The position numbers and the translations under genes are program-made. Positions 1 through 9,342 of a stretch of 64,000 nt of DNA are shown here, in pieces. The stretch is from assembly GCA_964036665.1 (NCBI GenBank), contig OZ038528.1, positions 11,662,501-11,726,500 on the forward strand, written 5' to 3'. The notes under the pieces are model-generated. The model was not told the DNA's origin and made no database searches. It saw only the letters and a list, made by a program, of their open reading frames with translations. Each line of letters starts with the position of its first letter. Within the stretch, counting starts at the first letter, position 1. The stretch is from Gordius sp. MW1. Its lineage: Eukaryota; Nematomorpha; Gordioida; Gordea; Gordiidae.

Positions 1-290
1 AAACTAATCGCAACAATAAAACGTTGTCTTTTGTCAAAATGATAGTTCTCGCAGCTTAAAACCTCTTTTCGGAAGTCAATCGAGGATAATAGGATTCTCA
101 AATTGGCTTACTTTTATATCTTTTTTCATGCTCTTTCACATAGAATCGAAAAAAAAAATATTTTTACCTCAAAATTTTTCACATATTTTTCTTTGAACCG
201 TATTCATCCGAAGAAAGTTGTCGTTTTCAGACGTGGTTTCCATGATAAAAAGTAAAAATTTATCAGAATCAGAAAACTATTACTTTGAAA

Positions 291-3029
291 TCATGATCGC
301 ATAGTGCATTTTTGAAAAATTAAGCAGTCACGTTGCGATACAACAAACTAATCGCAACAATAAAACGTTGTCTTTTGTCAAAATGATAGTTCTCGCAGCT
401 TAAAACCTCTTTTCGGAAGTCAATCGAGGATAATAGGATTCTCAAATTGGCCTACTTTTATATATTTTTTCATGCTCTTTCACATAGAATCAAAAAAAAA
501 TAAATATTTTTACCTCAAAATGTTTCACATATTTTTCTTTCAACCGTATCCATCCGATGAAAGTTGTCGTTTTCAGACGTGGTTTCCATGATAAAAAGTA
601 AAAATTTATCAGAATCTGAAAACTATTACTTTGAAATCATGATCGCATAGTGCATTTTTGAAAAATTAAGCACTCACGTTGCGATACAACAAACTAATCG
701 CAACAATAAAACGTTGTCTTTTGTCAAAATGATAGTTCTCGCAGCTTAAAACCTCTTTTCGGAAGTCAATCGAGGATAATAGGATTCTCAACTTGGCCTA
801 CTTTTATATATTTTTTCATGCTCTTTCACATAGAATCGAAAAAAATAAATATTTTTACCTCAAAATTTTTCACATATTTTTCTTTGAACCGTATTCATCC
901 GATGAAAGTTGTCGTTTTCAGACGTGGTTTCCTTGATAAAAAGTAAAAATTTATCAGAATCAGAAAACTATTACTTTGAAATCATGATCGCATAGTGCAT
1001 TTTTGAAAAATTAAGCACTCACGTTGCGATACAACAAACTAATCGCAACAATAAAACGTTGTCTTTTGTCAAAATGATAGTTCTCGCAGCTTAAAACCTC
1101 TTTTCGGAAGTCAATCGAGGATGATAGGATTCTCAACTTGGCTTACTTTTATATATTTTTTATGCTCTTTTACATAGAATCGAAAAAAATAAATATTTTT
1201 ACCTCAAAATTTTTCACATATTTTTCTTTCAACCGTATCCATCCGATGAAAGTTGTCGTTTTCAGACGTGGTTTCCATGATAAAAAGTAAAAATTTATCA
1301 GAATCAGAAAACTATTACTTTGAAATCATGATCGCATAGTGCATTTTTGAAAAATTAAGCACTCACGTTGCGATACAACAAACTAATCGCAACAATAAAA
1401 CGTTGTCTTTTGTCAAAATGATAGTTCTCGCAGCTTAAAACCTCTTTTCGGAAGTCAATAGAGGGTAATAGGATTCTCAAATTGGCCTACTTTTATATAT
1501 TTTTTCATGCTCTTTCACATAGAATCGAAAAAAATAAATATTTTTACCTCAAAATTTTTCACATATTTTTCTTTGAACCGTATTCATCCGATGAAAGTTG
1601 TCGTTTTCCGACGTGGTTTCCATGATAAAAAGTAAAATTTTATCAGAATCAGAAAACTATTACTTTAAAATCATGATCGCATAGTGCATTTTTGAAAAAT
1701 TAAGCACTCACGTTCCGATACAACAAACTAATCGCAACAATAAAACGTTGTCTTTTGTCAAAATGATAGTTCTCGCAGCTTAAAACCTCTTTTCGGAAGT
1801 CAATCGAGGATAATAGGATTCTCAAATTGGCTTACTTTTATATATTTTTTTATGCTCTTTCACATAGAATTAAAAAAAATAAATATTTTTACCTTAAAAT
1901 TTTTCACATATTTTTCTTTGAACCGTATTCATCCGATGAAAGTTGTCGTTTTCAGACGTGGTTTCCATGATAAAAAGTAAAAATTTATGAGAATCAGAAA
2001 ACTATTAATTTGAAATCATGATCGCATAGTGCATTTTTGAAAAATTAAGCACTCACGTTGCGATACAACAAACTAATCGCAACAATAAAACGTTGTCTTT
2101 TGTCAAAATGATAGTTCTCGCAGCTTAAAACCTCTTTTCGGAAGTCAATCGATGTTAATAGGATTCTCAAATTGAACTACTTTTATATATTTTTTCATGC
2201 TCTTTCACATAGAATCGAAAAAAATAAATATTTTTACCTCAAAATTTTTCACATATTTTTCTTTGAACCGTATTCATCCGATGATTGTCGTTTTCAGACG
2301 TGGTTTCCTTGATAAAAAGTAAAAATTTATCAGAATCAGAAAAATATTACTTTGAAATCATGATCGCATAGTGCATTTTTGAAAAATTAAGCACTCACGT
2401 TGCGATACAACAAACTAATCGCAACAATAAAACGTTGTCTTTTGTCAAAATGATAGTTCTCGCAGCTTAAATCTCTTTTCGGAAGTCAATCGAGGATAAT
2501 AGGATTCTCAAATTGGCTTACTTTTATATCTTTTTTCATGCTCTTTCACATAGAATCGAAAAAAAAAAATATTTTTACCTTAAAATTTTGAACCGTATTC
2601 ATCCGATGAAAGTTGTCGTTTTCAGACGTGGTTTCCATGATAAAAAGTAAAAATTTATCAGAATCAGAATACTATTACTTTGAAATCATGATCGCATAGT
2701 GCATTTTTGAAAAATTAAGCACTCACGTTGCGATACAACAAACTAATCGCAACAATAAAACGTTGTCTTTTGTCAAAATGATAGTTCTCGCAGCTTAAAA
2801 CCTCTTTTCGGAAGTCAATCGAGGATAATAGGATTCTCAAATTGGCTTACTTTTATATCTTTTTTCATGCTCTTTCACATAGAATCGAAAAAAAAAATAT
2901 TTTTACCTCAAAATTTTTCACATATTTTTCTTTGAACCGTATTCATCCGAAGAAAGTTGTCGTTTTCAGACGTGGTTTCCATGATAAAAAGTAAAAATTT
3001 ATCAGAATCAGAAAACTATTACTTTGAAA
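291..3029 (+). repeat. HOR type A, copy 1 (8 monomers, 2739 bp)
   Basis: Eight monomers with spacings 347, 344, 344, 345, 345, 342, 328 and 344 bp. Ordered diagnostic variants recur 2739-2740 bp downstream: AATCTGAAAAC, then CTCAACTTGGCC, then a shortened TTTTTTATGCTCTTTTAC stretch, then TTTTCCGACG with AAAATTTTATC, then GAATTAAAAAAA, then ATCGATGTTAATAGG with TTGAACTAC, then CTTAAATCTC with the 16-bp loss, then the GAAGAAAG/GCAGTCACG monomer. The repeated order of variants, not only the monomer, is what defines the higher-order unit. This copy has its own 3-bp loss (ATGATTGTCG near 2282). Confidence 0.9.
2015..2096. other. Dyad-symmetry cluster of the monomer (reference copy)
   Basis: In this representative full monomer, four inverted symmetries lie within 82 bp. 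(a) ATCATGAT, a perfect palindrome, at 2015-2022. (b) AGTGC at 2028-2032 pairs with GCACT at 2049-2053 and encloses the near-palindrome ATTTTTGAAAAAT (2033-2045). (c) GTTGCGAT at 2057-2064 pairs perfectly with ATCGCAAC at 2076-2083 across 11 nt. (d) ACAAC at 2065-2069 pairs with GTTGT at 2092-2096 across 22 nt. Symmetries (c) and (d) overlap, so they are alternative foldings. The same words recur in nearly every full monomer. Some monomers read GCAGT instead of GCACT (for example near 327, 3062, 21890 and 58375), which weakens (b). A structural role such as cruciform formation or protein binding is inference. Confidence 0.85.
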
Positions 3030-5769
3030 TCATGATCGCATAGTGCATTTTTGAAAAATTAAGCAGTCACGTTGCGATACAACAAACTAATCGCAACAAT
3101 AAAACGTTGTCTTTTGTCAAAATGATAGTTCTCGCAGCTTAAAACCTCTTTTCGGAAGTCAATCGAGGATAATAGGATTCTCAAATTGGCCTACTTTTAT
3201 ATATTTTTTCATGCTCTTTCACATAGAATCAAAAAAAATAAATATTTTTACCTCAAAATGTTTCACATATTTTTCTTTCAACCGTATCCATCCGATGAAA
3301 GTTGTCGTTTTCAGACGTGGTTTCCATGATAAAAAGTAAAAATTTATCAGAATCTGAAAACTATTACTTTGAAATCATGATCGCATAGTGCATTTTTGAA
3401 AAATTAAGCACTCACGTTGCGATACAACATACTAATCGCAACAATAAAACGTTGTCTTTTGTCAAAATGATAGTTCTCGCAGCTTAAAACCTCTTTTCGG
3501 AAGTCAATCGAGGATAATAGGATTCTCAACTTGGCCTACTTTTATATATTTTTTCATGCTCTTTCACATAGAATCGAAAAAAATAAATATTTTTACCTCA
3601 AAATTTTTCACATATTTTTCTTTGAACCGTATTCATCCGATGAAAGTTCTCGTTTTCAGACGTGGTTTCCTTGATAAAAAGTAAAAATTTATCAGAATCA
3701 GAAAACTATTACTTTGAAATCATGATCGCATAGTGCATTTTTGAAAAATTAAGCACTCACGTTGCGATACAACAAACTAATCGCAACAATAAAACGTTGT
3801 CTTTTGTCAAAATGATAGTTCTCGCAGCTTAAAACCTCTTTTCGGAAGTCAATCGAGGATAATAGGATTCTCAACTTGGCTTACTTTTATATATTTTTTA
3901 TGCTCTTTTACATAGAATCGAAAAAAATAAATATTTTTACCTCAAAATTTTTCACATATTTTTCTTTCAACCGTATCCATCCGATGAAAGTTGTCGTTTT
4001 CAGACGTGGTTTCCATGATAAAAAGTAAAAATTTTTTAGAATCAGAAAACTATTACTTTGAAATCATGATCGCATAGTGCATTTTTGAAAAATTAAGCAC
4101 TCACGTTGCGATACAACAAACTAATCGCAACAATAAAACGTTGTCTTTTGTCAAAATGATAGTTCTCGCAGCTTAAAACCTCTTTTCGGAAGTCAATAGA
4201 GGGTAATAGGATTCTCAAATTGGCCTACTTTTATATATTTTTTCATGCTCTTTCACATAGAATCGAAAAAAATAAATATTTTTACCTCAAAATTTTTCAC
4301 ATATTTTTCTTTGAACCGTATTCATCCGATGAAAGTTGTCGTTTTCCGACGTGGTTTCCATGATAAAAAGTAAAATTTTATCAGAATCAGAAAACTATTA
4401 CTTTAAAATCATGATCGCATATTGCATTTTTGAAAAATTAAGCACTCACGTTCCGATACAACAAACTAATCGCAACAATAAAACGTTGTCTTTTGTCAAA
4501 ATGATAGTTCTCGCAGCTTAAAACCTCTTTTCGGAAGTCAATCGAGGATAATAGGATTCTCAAATTGGCTTACTTTTATATATTTTTTTATGCTCTTTCA
4601 CATAGAATTAAAAAAAATAAATATTTTTACCTTAAAATTTTTCACATATTTTTCTTTGAACCGTATTCATCCGATGAAAGTTGTCGTTTTCAGACGTGGT
4701 TTCCATGATAAAAAGTAAAAATTTATGAGAATCAGAAAACTATTAATTTGAAATCATGATCGCATAGTGCATTTTTGAAAAATTAAGCACTCACGTTGCG
4801 ATACAACAAACTAATCGCAACAATAAAACGTTGTCTTTTGTCAAAATGATAGTTCTCGCAGCTTAAAACCTCTTTTCGGAAGTCAATCGATGTTAATAGG
4901 ATTCTCAAATTGAACTACTTTTATATATTTTTTCATGCTCTTTCACATAGAATCGAAAAAAATAAATATTTTTACCTCAAAATTTTTCACATATTTTTCT
5001 TTGAACCGTATTCATCCGATGAAAGTTGTCGTTTTCAGACGTGGTTTCCTTGATAAAAAGTAAAAATTTATCAGAATCAGAAAAATATTACTTTGAAATC
5101 ATGATCGCATAGTGCATTTTTGAAAAATTAAGCACTCACGTTGCGATACAACAAACTAATCGCAACAATAAAACGTTGTCTTTTGTCAAAATGATAGTTC
5201 TCGCAGCTTAAATCTCTTTTCGGAAGTCAATCGAGGATAATAGGATTCTCAAATTGGCTTACTTTTATATCTTTTTTCATGCTCTTTCACATAGAATCGA
5301 AAAAAAAAATATTTTTACCTTAAAATTTTGAACCGTATTCATCCGATGAAAGTTGTCGTTTTCAGACGTGGTTTCCATGATAAAAAGTAAAAATTTATCA
5401 GAATCAGAATACTATTACTTTGAAATCATGATCGCATAGTGCATTTTTGAAAAATTAAGCACTCACGTTGCGATACAACAAACTAATCGCAACAATAAAA
5501 CGTTGTCTTTTGTCAAAATGATAGTTCTCGCAGCTTAAAACCTCTTTTCGGAAGTCAATCGAGGATAATAGGATTCTCAAATTGGCTTACTTTTATATCT
5601 TTTTTCATGCTCTTTCACATAGAATCGAAAAAAAAAATATTTTTACCTCAAAATTTTTCACATATTATTCTTTGAACCGTATTCATCCGAAGAAAGTTGT
5701 CGTTTTCAGACGTGGTTTCCATGATAAAAAGTAAAAATTTATCAGAATCAGAAAACTATTACTTTGAAA
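3030..5769 (+). repeat. HOR type A, copy 2 (8 monomers, 2740 bp)
   Basis: Spacings are 345, 345, 344, 345, 345, 345, 327 and 344 bp, with the same order of diagnostic variants as copy 1. Scattered single-base differences distinguish the copies, for example AAAGTTCTCG near 3647 (shared with copy 3 near 6386) against AAAGTTGTCG in copy 1, and ATATTGCAT near 4420. The shared change suggests that copies 2 and 3 are closer to each other than to copy 1. Confidence 0.9.
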
Positions 5770-7497
5770 TCATGATCGCATAGTGCATTTTTGAAAAATT
5801 AAGCAGTCACGTTGCGATACAACAAACTAATCGCAACAATAAAACGTTGTCTTTTGTCAAAATGATAGTTCTCGCAGCTTAAAACCTCTTTTCGGAAGTC
5901 AATCGAGGATAATAGGATTCTCAAATTGGCCTACTTTTATATATTTTTTCATGCTCTTTCACATAGAATCAAAAAAAATAAATATTTTTACCTCAAAATG
6001 TTTCACATATTTTTCTTTCAACCGTATCCATCCGATGAAAGTTGTCGTTTTCAGACGTGGTTTCCATGATAAAAAGTAAAAATTTATCAGAATCTGAAAA
6101 CTATTACTTTGAAATCATGATCGCATAGTGCATTTTTGAAAAATTAAGCACTCACGTTGCGATACAACAAACTAATCGCAACAATAAAACGTTGTCTTTT
6201 GTCAAAATGATAGTTCTCGCAGCTTAAAACCTCTTTTCGGAAGTCAATCGAGGATAATAGGATTCTCAACTTGGCCTACTTTTATATAATTTTTCATGCT
6301 CTTTCACATAGAATCGAAAAAAATAAATATTTTTACCTCAAAATTTTTCACATATTTTTCTTTGAACCGTATTCATCCGATGAAAGTTCTCGTTTTCAGA
6401 CGTGGTTTCCTTGATAAAAAGTAAAAATTTATCAGAATCAGAAAACTATTACTTTGAAATCATGATCGCATAGTGCATTTTTGAAAAATTAAGCACTCAC
6501 GTTGCGATACAACAAACTAATCGCAACAATAAAACGTTGTCTTTTGTCAAAATGATAGTTCTCGCAGCTTAAAACCTCTTTTCGGAAGTCAATCGAGGAT
6601 AATAGGATTCTCAACTTGGCTTACTTTTATATATTTTTTATGCTCTTTTACATAGAATCGAAAAAAATAAATATTTTTACCTCAAAATTTTTCACATATT
6701 TTTCTTTCAACCGTATCCATCCGATGAAAGTTGTCGTTTTCAGACGTGGTTTCCATGATAAAAAGTAAAAATTTTTTAGAATCAGAAAACTATTACTTTG
6801 AAATCATGATCGCATAGTGCATTTTTGAAAAATTAAGCACTCACGTTGCGATACAACAAACTAATCGCAACAATAAAACGTTGTCTTTTGTCAAAATGAT
6901 AGTTCTCGCAGCTTAAAACCTCTTTTCGGAAGTCAATAGAGGGTAATAGGATTCTCAAATTGGCCTACTTTTATATATTTTTTCATGCTCTTTCACATAG
7001 AATCGAAAAAAATAAATATTTTTACCTCAAAATTTTTCACATATTTTTCTTTGAACCGTATTCATCCGATGAAAGTTGTCGTTTTCCGACGTGGTTTCCA
7101 TGATAAAAAGTAAAATTTTATCAGAATCAGAAAACTATTACTTTAAAATCATGATCGCATAGTGCATTTTTGAAAAATTAAGCACTCACGTTCCGATACA
7201 ACAAACTAATCGCAACAATAAAACGTTGTCTTTTGTCAAAATGATAGTTCTCGCAGCTTAAAACCTCTTTTCGGAAGTCAATCGAGGATAATAGGATTCT
7301 CAAATTGGCTTACTTTTATATATTTTTTTATGCTCTTTCACATAGAATTAAAAAAAATAAATATTTTTACCTTAAAATTTTTCACATATTTTTCTTTGAA
7401 CCGTATTCATCCGATGAAAGTTGTCGTTTTCAGACGTGGTTTCCATGATAAAAAGTAAAAATTTATGAGAATCAGAAAACTATTAATTTGAAATCAT

Positions 7498-7505
7498 GAT
7501 CGCAT
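7498..7505. other. Target-site duplication, left copy
   Basis: GATCGCAT, immediately left of the transposon. It is identical to 8674-8681 and present once in intact monomers, where the sequence reads GATCGCATAGTGC. It lies between the ATCATGAT palindrome and the AGTGC/GCACT hairpin of the monomer. Confidence 0.95.
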
Positions 7506-7516
7506 TAGTGTTTCGA
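7506..7516 (+). repeat. Left terminal inverted repeat
   Basis: TAGTGTTTCGA. Compared with the right end read inward (TAGTGATGCGG), the first five bases are identical and 8 of 11 match. The mismatches suggest an old or loosely constrained end; hAT terminal repeats are usually short and imperfect. Confidence 0.8.
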
Positions 7517-7655
7517 TCTCGTCTCGTCTCGGTCTCGAAAACAACATCTCGTCTCGTCTCGGGAGCGATTAAGAAAATCTCGATCTCGTCTCGTCTCGGT
7601 CTAGAAAAATCTCGGTCTCGTCTCGTCTCGACGAGAATTCTCGTCTCGTCTCGAC
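7515..7655. repeat. Left subterminal TCTCG pentanucleotide array
   Basis: Four or more clusters of TCTCG units on the plus strand (around 7516-7536, 7547-7561, 7578-7598 and 7610-7654), separated by short AT-rich or irregular spacers. A self-complementary patch, TCTCGACGAGA, occurs around 7626-7636. In hAT elements, repeated short subterminal motifs are known transposase-binding sites; that role here is inferred from position and repetition. Confidence 0.85.
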
Positions 7656-8512
7656 TTTAAAAAAAATATATTCGGAATAAAAATTTCTCCTGTTTTATTA
7701 AAAATATAAATAAGTGTTCAAAAATCCAAATGGCAAATTTTATATTTTTCGAAAAACTTTAATACACAAACTTTTTAAAGATTTAGCGGGACACGACATC
7801 TCATTGACAATATAAAGATATGAATTAACTCATAAAGATAACATTTTCTATAAAAAGTGCAGACTAAAAAAACTATAAATAAATTTGAAATATAAAAAAT
7901 TAAATTTTATTGTTCTAGCAAATTATAATATTTGTATTAAATTCACTGTGTCTGTCAACTATAAATGGACTTCGAAAATTATAGGTTTGCTTATAGTTGA
8001 TTTAGTTGCATAATTGAGCAAAATGAGACCCTTTTTTAACCTTTGCTAATGCTTCAAAGTAGACCTTAACATATTTAAGGCAAATGTTTAAGTCCATTAA
8101 TATAACCATCATTAATATAGCCCATAGTGTTAATTGCATGTTTACTATAGCGCTATAAACCACAAAGTGCGAGTGACATTTAATGATGTTATTATTATTT
8201 ACAGAATTGATAACTAGTTGCACAAATTAAAACGTTGTAAAAACAACAATAAAAGCAGCATTATTATAGAATTAAGAACATAAGGGTTAAACTTTAAATT
8301 AATGAGTACGTATTTAAATGTATGACAAAAATCAACCATACTTAGGTAAATGATTGCCAAATTTTAATTTTTTTGCAAAAATATATAATATTAACTACAC
8401 TTGGGATTTTTTTTAATATCAAATATATTCCATACATATTGATTTACACTTAATACCTTAAATGTAAATTAAAATACACAATAATTTACTAAAATCTAAC
8501 GATCAATAAAAA
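7656..8512. other. AT-rich interior of the transposon
   Basis: About 857 bp of unique, very AT-rich sequence with no similarity to the satellite and no internal tandem structure that I can see. The only open stretch worth noting is the minus-strand segment at 8002-8223. No other gene, RNA or regulatory signal can be supported. Confidence 0.6.
8002..8223 (-). pseudogene. Possible BED-zinc-finger remnant of a hAT transposase
   Basis: A 73-codon frame on the minus strand begins with an ATG and ends in a stop. Its C-terminal third reads YVKVYFEALAKVKKGSHF followed by AQLCN. This resembles the start of a BED finger, which in hAT transposases usually reads roughly V-W-K-Y-F-E, a linker, then C-x-L-C-N. 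The expected tryptophan and first cysteine are not present. Just past the stop, an adjacent frame reads NYATKSTISKPIIF and then EVHL, reminiscent of the serine/threonine-rich stretch and HL that follow in BED fingers. That suggests a frameshifted, decayed N-terminal exon. There is no room for or sign of the catalytic RNase H-like domain. The N-terminal 40 residues match nothing I recognise. A chance resemblance in a short AT-rich frame is quite possible. Confidence 0.35.
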
Positions 8513-8661
8513 GTCGAGATCTCGCCGATAAAATCTCGTATCGTCTCGTCTCGACCTCAAAATTCTCGTCTCGATCTCGACTCCATTTTTCAAATTCTCG
8601 TCTCGTCTCGTCTCGGTTTTTCGAGACGAGACGAGACGAGACCGAGATTTTTCTCGGTTTT
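8513..8661. repeat. Right subterminal TCTCG/CGAGA array
   Basis: Dense TCTCG units on the plus strand to about 8615, then the inverted CGAGA units from 8622, ending with CCGAGA and TTCTCGG patches just inside the terminal repeat. Together with the left block this makes the element's ends far more GC-rich than its interior or the satellite. Two overlapping minus-strand open frames here (8489-8671 and 8496-8681) are arginine-rich low-complexity by-products of the pentanucleotide and not genes. Confidence 0.85.
8596..8641. other. Perfect 20-bp hairpin in the transposon end
   Basis: Four TCTCG units at 8596-8615 are exactly complementary to 8622-8641 across a 6-nt loop GTTTTT. This is the strongest inverted repeat in the window. 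Subterminal hairpins are frequent in miniature hAT elements; whether this one has a function is not shown by the sequence. Confidence 0.9.
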
Positions 8662-8662
8662 T

Positions 8663-8673
8663 CCGCATCACTA
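8663..8673 (-). repeat. Right terminal inverted repeat
   Basis: CCGCATCACTA on the plus strand, which is TAGTGATGCGG on the minus strand. It pairs with the left end at 7506-7516 and abuts the right target duplication exactly. Confidence 0.8.
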
Positions 8674-8681
8674 GATCGCAT
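8674..8681. other. Target-site duplication, right copy
   Basis: GATCGCAT, a perfect copy of 7498-7505, followed directly by the monomer continuation AGTGCATTTTTG. An 8-bp duplication is characteristic of the hAT superfamily (also of P elements, whose ends differ). Confidence 0.95.
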
Positions 8682-9342
8682 AGTGCATTTTTGAAAAATT
8701 AAGCACTCACGTTGCGATACAACAAACTAATCGCAACAATAAAACGTTGTCTTTTGTCAAAATGATAGTTCTCGCAGCTTAAAACCTCTTTTCGGAAGTC
8801 AATCGATGTTAATAGGATTCTCAAATTGAACTACTTTTATATATTTTTTCATGCTCTTTCACATAGAATCGAAAAAAATAAATATATTTACCTCAAAATT
8901 TTTCACATATTTTTCTTTGAACCGTATTCATCCGATGAAAGTTGTCGTTTTCAGACGTGGTTTCCTTGATAAAAAGTAAAAATTTATCAGAATCAGAAAA
9001 ATATTACTTTGAAATCATGATCGCATAGTGCATTTTTGAAAAATTAAGCACTCACGTTGCGATACAACAAACTAATCGCAACAATAAAACGTTGTCTTTT
9101 GTCAAAATGATAGTTCTCGCAGCTTAAATCTCTTTTCGGAAGTCAATCGAGGATAATAGGATTCTCAAATTGGCTTACTTTTATATCTTTTTTCATGCTC
9201 TTTCACATAGAATCGAAAAAAAAAAATATTTTTACCTTAAAATTTTGAACCGTATTCATCCGATGAAAGTTGTCGTTTTCAGACGTGGTTTCCATGATAA
9301 AAAGTAAAAATTTATCAGAATCAGAATACTATTACTTTGAAA

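Larger units (their letters stand above)
1..7505 (+). repeat. Satellite array, left arm (about 345-bp monomer)
   Basis: Uninterrupted head-to-tail tandem array of an AT-rich monomer. Using the invariant word TCATGATCGC as an anchor, successive monomers begin at 291, 638, 982, 1326, 1671, 2016, 2358, 2686, 3030, 3375, 3720, 4064, 4409, 4754, 5099, 5426, 5770, 6115, 6460, 6804, 7149 and 7494. Spacings are 342-347 bp, with two of 327-328 bp where a 16-bp segment is missing. The window opens inside a monomer, so the array extends to the left. All copies share one orientation. No coding potential is visible: stop codons recur in all frames at the repeat period. The strand given is only the reading direction used here. 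Confidence 0.98.
7506..8673. mobile_element. Non-autonomous hAT-like DNA transposon, 1168 bp
   Basis: The element is placed exactly because the uninterrupted satellite is known from neighbouring copies. It is flanked by perfect 8-bp duplications GATCGCAT, the length made by hAT transposases. Its ends are TAGTGTTTCGA on the left and, read inward on the other strand, TAGTGATGCGG on the right, 8 of 11 identical and of the hAT TAGNG type. Both ends carry subterminal TCTCG/CGAGA pentanucleotide arrays; the interior is AT-rich and unrelated to the satellite. No transposase-length frame exists, so it must have moved in trans. A short minus-strand segment at 8002-8223 may be a BED-finger remnant, pointing to derivation from an autonomous element. 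The insertion is absent from the equivalent site in the other type A copies, so it postdates their amplification or did not spread. The family assignment rests on duplication length and ends, not on a database match. Confidence 0.88.
5770..9342 (+). repeat. HOR type A, copy 3 (7 monomers), interrupted by a transposon
   Basis: Spacings 345, 345, 344, 345, 345, then 345 after removing the 1168-bp element and its 8-bp duplication, then 328 bp. The variant order matches copies 1 and 2, including ATCGATGTTAATAGG (8804-8818) just after the transposon and CTTAAATCTC near 9123. The expected eighth monomer (GAAGAAAG, GCAGTCACG) is missing. From 9343 the array switches to the type B unit (ATCGATGATAATAGG, ACGTTATTTCC), so this is a junction between two HOR families. 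Confidence 0.88.

Noticed and set aside
2015-2096. CENP-B box
   Set aside because: No word close to the core TTCG....A..CGGG pattern occurs in the monomer; the GTCGTTTTCAGACGTGG region is only superficially similar.
4336-4521. 61-codon frame in the left arm
   Set aside because: TTG start, fully satellite, and open only because of a single variant (ATATTGCAT instead of ATAGTGCAT) in one monomer.
7506-8673. P-element or retroelement origin of the insertion
   Set aside because: P elements also make 8-bp duplications, but their ends differ (CATG-type). There is no poly(A) tail, long terminal repeat or reverse-transcriptase similarity, and TAGTG ends with subterminal motifs fit hAT better.
8489-8681. 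Two arginine-rich open frames on the minus strand
   Set aside because: Overlapping frames of the same TCTCG/CGAGA pentanucleotide array. The composition is fully explained by the repeat, and one of the frames runs into the target duplication.
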